NCBI GenBank assembly: GCA_964572965.1
Contig: CAZNHL010000019.1
Span: forward strand, 1 to 56,416
DNA from: CAZNHL01 sp964572965
Lineage (GTDB): Bacteria; Bacteroidota; Bacteroidia; Cytophagales; UBA9547
DNA: 56,416 nt
Reading direction: 5' to 3'
Part shown: in pieces, positions 51,400-56,416 of the stretch
How the letters are laid out: each line of letters starts with the position of its first letter
Position numbering within the stretch: position 1 is the stretch's first letter
The notes under the pieces: model-generated
What the model was told of the DNA's origin: nothing
The model's database searches: none
What the model saw: the letters and a program-made list of their open reading frames with translations, nothing else
Position numbers and translations under genes: made by a program

Positions 51400-51839
51400 T
51401 TGCCAGGCTCTGTCTATAGTTGTTGAGCGTAGTAAAAAGTGTCTAAGTATAGTCGATGATGATGGCTGAGTGTAGTCGACGGTGGTGGCAGAATACGGTC
51501 GATGGTGGCTGAGGAGTCGAAGCCACACGGTTATGGTCTTATCAGAAAACATCTTTAGATTGTCCTAGCTTAATATAAAGACATAAAGATGATTACAATA
51601 TAGTGTGCTCCTCAGATTTTCTTTAGAAAATCACTATGTGCTCCTAATAGCAGGCTTAATATTTTAAAACACATAGATTCTGTATTGAATTAAAAACGAA
51701 TTGGATATTTCTTAATATCTATCTGGGACAAACTAAACATCTTTATTCGCCGGAATGCAGAATTTTTCAATTTGTAAGAGGGAGGTGTTTTGTACATCCT
51801 AAAATGATACATTTAACCCCATTTCGGAGAATAAAGCCA
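51400..51839. other. 440-bp intergenic region with degenerate repeats
   Basis: The left part (51407-51535) holds several degenerate copies of a GGCTGAGTGTAGTCGA-type unit. The middle has a direct repeat TGTGCTCCT (51604-51612 and 51637-51645) around a hairpin GATTTTCT-TT-AGAAAATC (51615-51632). The right part is AT-rich. No gene was recognised. Confidence 0.6.
51407..51535. repeat. Degenerate GGCTGAGTGTAGTCGA repeats
   Basis: At least four partial copies, for example GGCTGAGTGTAGTCGACGG, AATACGGTCGATGGTGG and GGCTGAGGAGTCGAAGCC. They are related to the units at 17236-17272 and 56332-56351. Confidence 0.65.
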
Positions 51840-52235
51840 CTATTTTATCTTTTCATATTTAGGGTAAGACATATTGCAGCCATTAACTTCAAGCTCCAAT
51901 ATCAGGAAATCATTATTCAGATCTTTGATTGCCACTAATTGATCTCCTGTTCTTTTAGATCCATTTTTTGTAGCTTCATAAAAGCGTATCGAGTTACCTT
52001 TCATCTCAAATTTTCCGCTGACATCTTCACCTCCTGAGATTGAAAATTTAGCATGCTCTGTAAATGTGATCCTGTCGATCGGATAAGGGCTTTGTATGTT
52101 GCAGTCTACAGAATCGGCCGTAATAGATTGGAATTGCCAGTTGCCGATCAGTTGGGTTTTATCAAAACTGTCCTGCCCGAAGGTTGGCGGTGTAGTTATC
52201 AAAACCACGATAATTAAAAGAAATAAATGTCTCAT
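51840..52235 (-). CDS. Secreted lipocalin-like protein (131 aa)
   Basis: A signal peptide (residues 1-20, ending TFGQ) is followed by a small beta-barrel-like domain. LIGNWQFQSI near residue 29 is the usual first strand of lipocalin-like proteins of Bacteroidota, with later strands RITFTEHAKFSISGGEDVSGKFEMKGNSI in outline (residues 56-84). Ligand unknown. Divergent from the next secreted protein gene. Confidence 0.68.
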   Translation of the reverse strand: MRHLFLLIIVVLITTPPTFGQDSFDKTQLIGNWQFQSITADSVDCNIQSPYPIDRITFTEHAKFSISGGEDVSGKFEMKGNSIRFYEATKNGSKRTGDQLVAIKDLNNDFLILELEVNGCNMSYPKYEKIK

Positions 52236-52387
52236 ATCTTTAGTGGTTACTGAGATACCGTTGGTCCGAAGATATTAACCACAATTAGCGTGTCTGCTGT
52301 ATGAAAAAATCTTATTGTGATTGCAAGTCGGTATATAAAGACAGATCTTAGTGCTAGTTAGGGTAGTTATTTGATTGAAGCAGAAAG

Positions 52388-53134
52388 ATGAGGTCGTTAT
52401 TGATTATAAGCTTTATTTTGGCCGTTTACAGCACATATTGTCAGGAGTTGCCGGACGATTGTTTTGTGTTGAAGAAGATGTATGGCCGATGTGATAAGGC
52501 CAGAAAGCTTTATGTAAGGCCTCTGTCAGATACCGAAAGTATGTATACTTACACAGATAGTATGCGGTATGCTGTTGTTTATAAAAAGGAAGTGAAAATT
52601 GGCGGTAAATCTTATCTTTTAAATATTGCTGAAGCACGAAACTCTAATCTGCACGGACATCAGCTTGGATTTACTGATTTCTGTTTTTTGAAGAAAAATG
52701 GGACAAAGTGGGAGACTGCTTCATTAATTGTTTCAAAAGAAGAAATGCCTGTTGGGGATATTCGTGAATATGATGTGGTTGAGATTGGATTAAACAAACA
52801 GGCACTCGTTTCAACTTTTCAAAGTACCGGTAATAATCACTTTGAAAGGAATATTACTCTTTCCTCTCTTACTTTATCTGCAATGCCATTTCTACTGCAA
52901 GTAGACTTGGAGTATTCCAATGAGGGGTTTATTGCAGAAGGTGATACTACTGTAGAGTGTGAAATAAGAGAGAGTTCTTGTGAGTATGAAATCTTAAAAA
53001 GTGCCAAAGAATGGTTTGATGTCAAAGTACATAAAACAGTGTATACTTATAACAAAGGTTGTTTTGACAGATATGTACTATCTGAGGAGGATATTTTATA
53101 TATACATGATGGCAAAAAGTATGTGCAGAGATAG
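52388..53134 (+). CDS. Secreted protein of unknown function (248 aa)
   Basis: A signal peptide (RSLLIISFILAVYSTYC, cleavage near SGQ/CQE) is followed by a beta-rich domain with scattered Cys (DDCFVLKKMYGRCDKARK near the start, CEIRESSCEYEI near residue 196). No family recognised. It is a single gene next to the lipocalin-like gene on the opposite strand. Confidence 0.68.
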   Translation: MRSLLIISFILAVYSTYCQELPDDCFVLKKMYGRCDKARKLYVRPLSDTESMYTYTDSMRYAVVYKKEVKIGGKSYLLNIAEARNSNLHGHQLGFTDFCFLKKNGTKWETASLIVSKEEMPVGDIREYDVVEIGLNKQALVSTFQSTGNNHFERNITLSSLTLSAMPFLLQVDLEYSNEGFIAEGDTTVECEIRESSCEYEILKSAKEWFDVKVHKTVYTYNKGCFDRYVLSEEDILYIHDGKKYVQR

Positions 53135-53214
53135 TCTGACTTTTTATTAATTAGGATTACAAATCTTTTTTATCTGGATTCGACTTTAAAAAAGCCGATA
53201 GAGGAATGTTGTAT

Positions 53215-53407
53215 TTACTCTTCCTGCTCATGCCATTGGTCACCAAAAATTAAGAGTTTATTTTTTCGTAGATATTTGGCTTGCTCTGTTGTCAGTGCAA
53301 ATTTGTTTATCGTGGAGTTTGGCTGCAAATTGTTTCATTGATGTTTTGTCTTCTTTACAATTTGTCAGACTTATAGCTAAAAGTGTTATTGTGATTAGTT
53401 TTCGCAT
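53215..53407 (-). pseudogene. Small lipoprotein gene with an apparent 1-nt frameshift
   Basis: From the ATG at 53407 the frame reads a signal peptide with lipobox SLTNC (KLITITLLAISLTNCKEDK), then loses protein-like character and stops at 53258. The neighbouring frame continues with a convincing sequence, ALTTEQAKYLRKNKLLIFGDQ, to a stop at 53215. Joining the two gives a lipoprotein of about 63 residues. The 193-base span is one base more than a multiple of three, consistent with a single inserted base between about 53300 and 53335. It may be a real mutation or a sequencing error. Confidence 0.55.
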
Positions 53408-53452
53408 TATAATACTGTTGTTGGAAATATTGGTAAAGCGGCCAACCTTGTT

Positions 53453-54508
53453 TTAATTCTGCGTATAGTCGGGCCAGTTGATGGCCTTGCTTTTGATCAG
53501 TTTTTGTAATGTTGAACTGTTACCAGGATTCACATTGCCTAAAATGTCATAAAAAAGCATTTTGTAGGTAATCATGTACCAGTTCTTATTTAAGTCGGCA
53601 AACTGTTTATCGGGAACACAATCCGACAAAACAATCATCTTAGCCTTTGATACGGCTTTTAATTGGCTGTATTGCTCGTCGGTGATAGAGCCTGCAATAA
53701 GTCTTGTTTTATTTGGAAAAGCGGTTTTAAAAGGCGTGTTTGGTTTTACATACTCAACAGGGATGGAGAGTTCTTCTGCAAATTTGATCACTTCTTTCAG
53801 GCGTGTTTTTTCAGGAGTAGTGTCATTTTTAATCGCTGCCGGTTCAATGATGTTTAAAACCAGATTTTCTACCAGTAAGTTATCATCAATTGTTAATGAG
53901 ACTTTAGTTTTTTTAATGGCTTTTAACTGACTGAGCTGATCAGATGAGATTTCATTCACGCCAAACTTCTCAAGATTGAATAAGGCATTGTCTGTATTTA
54001 TTCTTCCTGAGTAAACTGCATCTTTGATCAGGTATACATCAAAACCTAGTTTGCGTAATCCTTTTACAGTCTGATAAATACAGACATCTGTTTCAGCCCC
54101 TACAACAACCCATTTTTTTATTCCTGATGCAATTACTTCGTCTTTAAACTCTTTATGCTGTAAAGCATTAAAGTTGGTTTTGATGTAATGGTAGGTTTTA
54201 GCTTTAGGCAACAGTGGTAGCAATTCATCAGGCAGGTTAAATCTGCCTGAGTCAGATCCTTCAAATGTAACAAAAGTTTTTAGCTTGTGCTGATTGCTCC
54301 AGTCGATCACATTTTTTAAGTTATTGATGATGTCTTCTGATTTTTGAGGGTGTGTAAGTCCGAATTCACCATAAATGGACTCTTTATGGTTAGGGATAAA
54401 GAACTTCTGGACATCAATTACCATCAGACCTAATTCGTTTTCTTTGTTTTGAGAAAAGCCGAACAGGCTGAAGAGTGTAAATATTGAAATGAGAATAGTT
54501 TGTTTCAT
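53453..54508 (-). CDS. Exported isochorismatase-like hydrolase with a degenerate second domain
   Basis: A 351-residue protein with a signal peptide (residues 1-19, FSLFGFSQ). The first cysteine-hydrolase domain keeps the full triad: Asp in LMVIDVQKFF near residue 32, Lys in YIKTNFNAL near 110, and Cys in GAETDVCIYQ near 143. Residues about 205-340 look like a second, catalytically empty copy: SQLKAIKKTK near residue 195 and SQLKAVSKAK near 282 are repeated, but the second copy lacks the Cys-loop. Substrates in the family include isochorismate, nicotinamide and N-carbamoyl amides. The periplasmic location makes isochorismate unlikely. Confidence 0.8.
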   Translation of the reverse strand: MKQTILISIFTLFSLFGFSQNKENELGLMVIDVQKFFIPNHKESIYGEFGLTHPQKSEDIINNLKNVIDWSNQHKLKTFVTFEGSDSGRFNLPDELLPLLPKAKTYHYIKTNFNALQHKEFKDEVIASGIKKWVVVGAETDVCIYQTVKGLRKLGFDVYLIKDAVYSGRINTDNALFNLEKFGVNEISSDQLSQLKAIKKTKVSLTIDDNLLVENLVLNIIEPAAIKNDTTPEKTRLKEVIKFAEELSIPVEYVKPNTPFKTAFPNKTRLIAGSITDEQYSQLKAVSKAKMIVLSDCVPDKQFADLNKNWYMITYKMLFYDILGNVNPGNSSTLQKLIKSKAINWPDYTQN

Positions 54509-54598
54509 TTGTTATGCTAGTCCTGTTTGTAAATATACTCATTGCTGCTTAGCGAACGACAGATTGGATTTTAAATCCGTTTTATCTGGTCTTCGGAA

Positions 54599-55111
54599 TT
54601 ACAAATTCTGAAGTGCTGGTTTACGTACAAAACTAACGCCTCCTCGTTCGTCCAATGTTAATACCTGTCCTTGTACATGTTGGGGTTGTTGTCTCACGAT
54701 CTGTTCAAGTCCATATGATTTTAAAGCGATTTGTCCTTGTTGCAATTCAATTGTCCATTCATATACAAATTTGTTTTTCTCTTGTTCAACTTTACTTTTC
54801 AAATACAAGTCCGCAACTTCCATTAAGTCAAGACTACCTCCATTAGTTTTAAAGTCTATATGTAAGTCAAAACATCCATTGAAAATTAAAGTGCAAGGAG
54901 CAACCCAAAATGTAAATGTCTTTGCTGGTGGTATCGGATGAACCCATTTGAAAATATAATCAATGTCAAGCAAAAAATCGGCAGTCCAATTTTCTTCATT
55001 TTTCTCAATTGTGAGCCCGTAAATACTTGCGTCATGCCAACCCATTATCTCAAAGTCGTCATGTGTCCAGACACTTTTCTCAAGTACAAATTTGGTAGTT
55101 TGCTCTTTCAT
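54599..55111 (-). CDS. Protein of unknown function (170 aa)
   Basis: A 170-residue soluble protein without a signal peptide. GWHDASIYGLTIEKNEENWTADFLLDIDYIFKW-type wording near residue 24 (aromatic-rich, ending with a HPIPPAKTFTFWVAP strand) looks like a compact beta-sandwich. I recall similar solitary proteins in Bacteroidota but cannot name a family. It is followed upstream by an unusual hairpin-rich intergenic region. Confidence 0.6.
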   Translation of the reverse strand: MKEQTTKFVLEKSVWTHDDFEIMGWHDASIYGLTIEKNEENWTADFLLDIDYIFKWVHPIPPAKTFTFWVAPCTLIFNGCFDLHIDFKTNGGSLDLMEVADLYLKSKVEQEKNKFVYEWTIELQQGQIALKSYGLEQIVRQQPQHVQGQVLTLDERGGVSFVRKPALQNL

Positions 55112-55410
55112 TATCTCAAATATAACATTATCACGACAATGTTCTTAGGTTTCAAGTTGGAGATAGAAGTTCCACTTTTTGAAAAGTGGAACTTCTTAAG
55201 GGATGCTGTAAACCAACGACCAGCCCCCACGCGTATAGTATCAGTAGGAGTGTTTTTTCTGGGGGACTGGCAAAACATAAAAGTGTTTGTGTTATTGATG
55301 CATTCTTGTTTCTATCGCTAAAATCCCTGTTTACCATTTAGCAATAAAACTTATCTTTGTAGGATTGCCCTGAAATGTGGAGGGTCTTAACCTTGAGCTA
55401 TTTAAGTTTT
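55112..55410. other. Hairpin-rich intergenic region
   Basis: Contains a perfect 15-bp inverted repeat AGAAGTTCCACTTTT / AAAAGTGGAACTTCT with a 2-nt loop (55165-55196). A long-loop stem CCAGCCCCCA (55220-55229) pairs with TGGGGGACTGG (55260-55270, one bulge). A -7-like box (TATCTTTG, 55352-55359) lies before the last gene. No coding frame of credible composition. Confidence 0.6.
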
Positions 55411-56325
55411 ATGTTTCATTTAAGAGTGCTGTTTAAAGCTTTTATTTTGTTGTTTCCTGCTCTGGCGATGGCGCAGGATTATGTGGATCTGGCCAGCGCT
55501 TACTACACCAATACTGCCATGAATCAGATTGAGAAATCTGATCAATCAACCAGAGTTCAGGAGTATGGGGTTTCATTTACATACCCAAAGAAGTTTAAAA
55601 ATGGCAATGCGTTGATTGCAGGAGTGGATGCAGAGGCAATGAATGTAAGTATGACGCCGGCTGGAGAGTTTTCGACGGTAGGGAGTGTGATGCTGAAAGT
55701 AGGCTTAAACCAACAGTTGGGAGAAAAGTGGTCAGGTACTTATGTGTTTTTGCCCAAAGTAGCATCGGATTTTTACGGACCATTGAACAGTAAAGATTTT
55801 CAGTATGGAGGTTTGGCCATTTTTAAGTATGCCAAACGTTCTGACTTTAAGTATAAACTAGGTTTGTATTACAATTCTGAATTGTTCGGACCGTTTTTTG
55901 TGCCTGTGTTTGGGGTGTATTACAAAAGCCCGAATAAAAAACTGGAAGTGGATTTGTCGCTGCCGATCAACGGCGATGTTAACTACAGATTGAATGATAA
56001 GTGGTTTGTAGGCTGGCGTTATTATGCCATTGTAAAAACCTATAATCTGCATCGGCAGTATTATCAGGTTGATGGACAATACCTGGCGAAGTCCAATAAC
56101 GAGACATATTTGTATCTTGGTTGCGAGGTTAAAAAGGGTTTGTTGATCAGGGGGCAAGTAGGGTATTCTGTAGGCAGAAACTTCAGGCTGTATGCTTCGG
56201 ATGATAAGGCTGACTGGGGATTGAGTGCCTTTAAGTTTGGAGATGACAGGACACAATTAAATACAGATTTTGCTAATGGGGTGCTATTCAGACTGGATAT
56301 GATTTTTCGTATTTATACGAAGTAG
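55411..56325 (+). CDS. Outer-membrane beta-barrel-like protein (DUF6268-like)
   Basis: About 304 residues from the ATG at 55411, which opens a good signal peptide (FHLRVLFKAFILLFPALAMAQ). The mature part alternates aromatic and polar residues with many short strands, as in transmembrane barrels, and ends with LFRLDMIFRIYTK, the usual aromatic last strand. Resemblance to DUF6268 is from memory. Pore or enzyme function unknown. Confidence 0.7.
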   Translation: MFHLRVLFKAFILLFPALAMAQDYVDLASAYYTNTAMNQIEKSDQSTRVQEYGVSFTYPKKFKNGNALIAGVDAEAMNVSMTPAGEFSTVGSVMLKVGLNQQLGEKWSGTYVFLPKVASDFYGPLNSKDFQYGGLAIFKYAKRSDFKYKLGLYYNSELFGPFFVPVFGVYYKSPNKKLEVDLSLPINGDVNYRLNDKWFVGWRYYAIVKTYNLHRQYYQVDGQYLAKSNNETYLYLGCEVKKGLLIRGQVGYSVGRNFRLYASDDKADWGLSAFKFGDDRTQLNTDFANGVLFRLDMIFRIYTK

Positions 56326-56416
56326 TATGTTGGCTGAGCGTAGCCGAAGCCTGCTGAAATGTGACTTCGATTTCTATGGTTTAAACAATAGCAGTGGTAT
56401 AAATTTTATCATATTT
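56326..56416. other. Right-edge intergenic sequence
   Basis: Beyond the repeat, 65 bases of AT-rich sequence with no feature recognised. Confidence 0.5.
56332..56351. repeat. GGCTGAGCGTAGCCGAAGCC repeat
   Basis: A third copy of the dispersed unit, 7 bases after the last gene. It is a near-match to 17242-17265. Confidence 0.65.

Noticed and set aside
55152..55337. A 61-codon minus-strand frame in the hairpin-rich region
   Set aside because: It consists largely of the inverted repeat and GC stem; the translation does not look like a protein.
1..56416. tRNA and rRNA genes, complete insertion sequences or transposase genes
   Set aside because: No cloverleaf with GGTTCGA-type T-arm, no rRNA-like sequence and no transposase or integrase motif was found on either strand by reading; a covariance-model search would be needed to exclude tRNAs fully.

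Overview
The window looks like draft sequence from a member of the Bacteroidota, most likely an aerobic, menaquinone-using Cytophagales-type bacterium. The reasons are low GC, a primary sigma factor shorter than 300 residues, the long IspG with a central insert, bacillithiol deacetylase BshB1, an MlaE/MlaF pair, many Bacteroidota-restricted small proteins, and promoters of the TTG-N20-TAnnTTTG type (-33/-7) instead of -35/-10. Three runs of exactly ten N (31144-31153, 33965-33974, 44762-44771) mark scaffold joins. Each cuts a gene: rpoD, a LysM/M23 peptidase and a response regulator.

Layout. 1-7.3 kb: a surface-polysaccharide block (two glycosyltransferases, an AsnB-type amidotransferase, an FkbM methyltransferase, and a convergent Wzx-like flippase). 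7.4-13.1 kb: a D-2-hydroxyacid dehydrogenase, leuS, an OmpH/Skp-like periplasmic protein and a small secreted Cys/Lys-rich protein. 13.3-15.9 kb: leuC and leuD, separated by a four-helix-bundle gene flanked by inverted repeats and preceded by a candidate Leu-rich leader peptide. 15.9-22.0 kb: an accessory stretch with an AAA/DUF4143 ATPase behind three phased palindromic 32-bp repeats, a nucleotidyltransferase-fold protein with a 68-aa partner, a ChaN-like protein, an XRE regulator with its own promoter and dyad, a 49-aa protein overlapping a DUF6934-like gene, and a SHOCT lipoprotein. 22.1-28 kb: leuB, a CYTH protein, pfkA, a glycosyltransferase and an LptF/G-type permease. 28-32.6 kb: an information-processing cluster, rpsO-pnp-rpoD, then trxB. 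32.9-38.4 kb: M23/LysM peptidase, bshB1, mlaE-mlaF, an SDR and two thioredoxin-fold proteins. 38.4-42.7 kb: ispG, small conserved genes and a histidine phosphatase. 42.8-50.5 kb: a loose menaquinone cluster, menI-like, menF, menB (opposite strand) and menD, with a response regulator and a WG/Sel1-repeat protein between them. 50.6-56.4 kb: a YdcF-like protein and mostly secreted or lipoprotein-type proteins of unknown function, one apparently frameshifted.

Functional links. leuC, leuD and leuB cover the isomerase and dehydrogenase steps of leucine synthesis (no leuA here), next to leuS, which uses the product. menF, menD, menB and a hotdog thioesterase cover much of the classical menaquinone route (menC, menE and menA are absent). 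trxB, the two thioredoxin-fold proteins and bshB1 form a thiol-redox theme.

The main unexplained structure is non-coding. A family of intergenic elements is built from 7-bp words in several different flavours (AGTATTG, TTTAGCA, AGAnnnn, GTCATTA-like, AATTGTG-like). Most are arranged as inverted repeats, four lie at convergent gene ends, and one pair brackets the four-helix-bundle gene inside the leu operon. Other notable items are a perfect 54-bp palindrome, the leu leader, the iterons ahead of the DUF4143 ATPase, two small toxin-antitoxin-like gene pairs, and an assembly fold-back inside rpoD whose inverted copy lets the missing codons be reconstructed.
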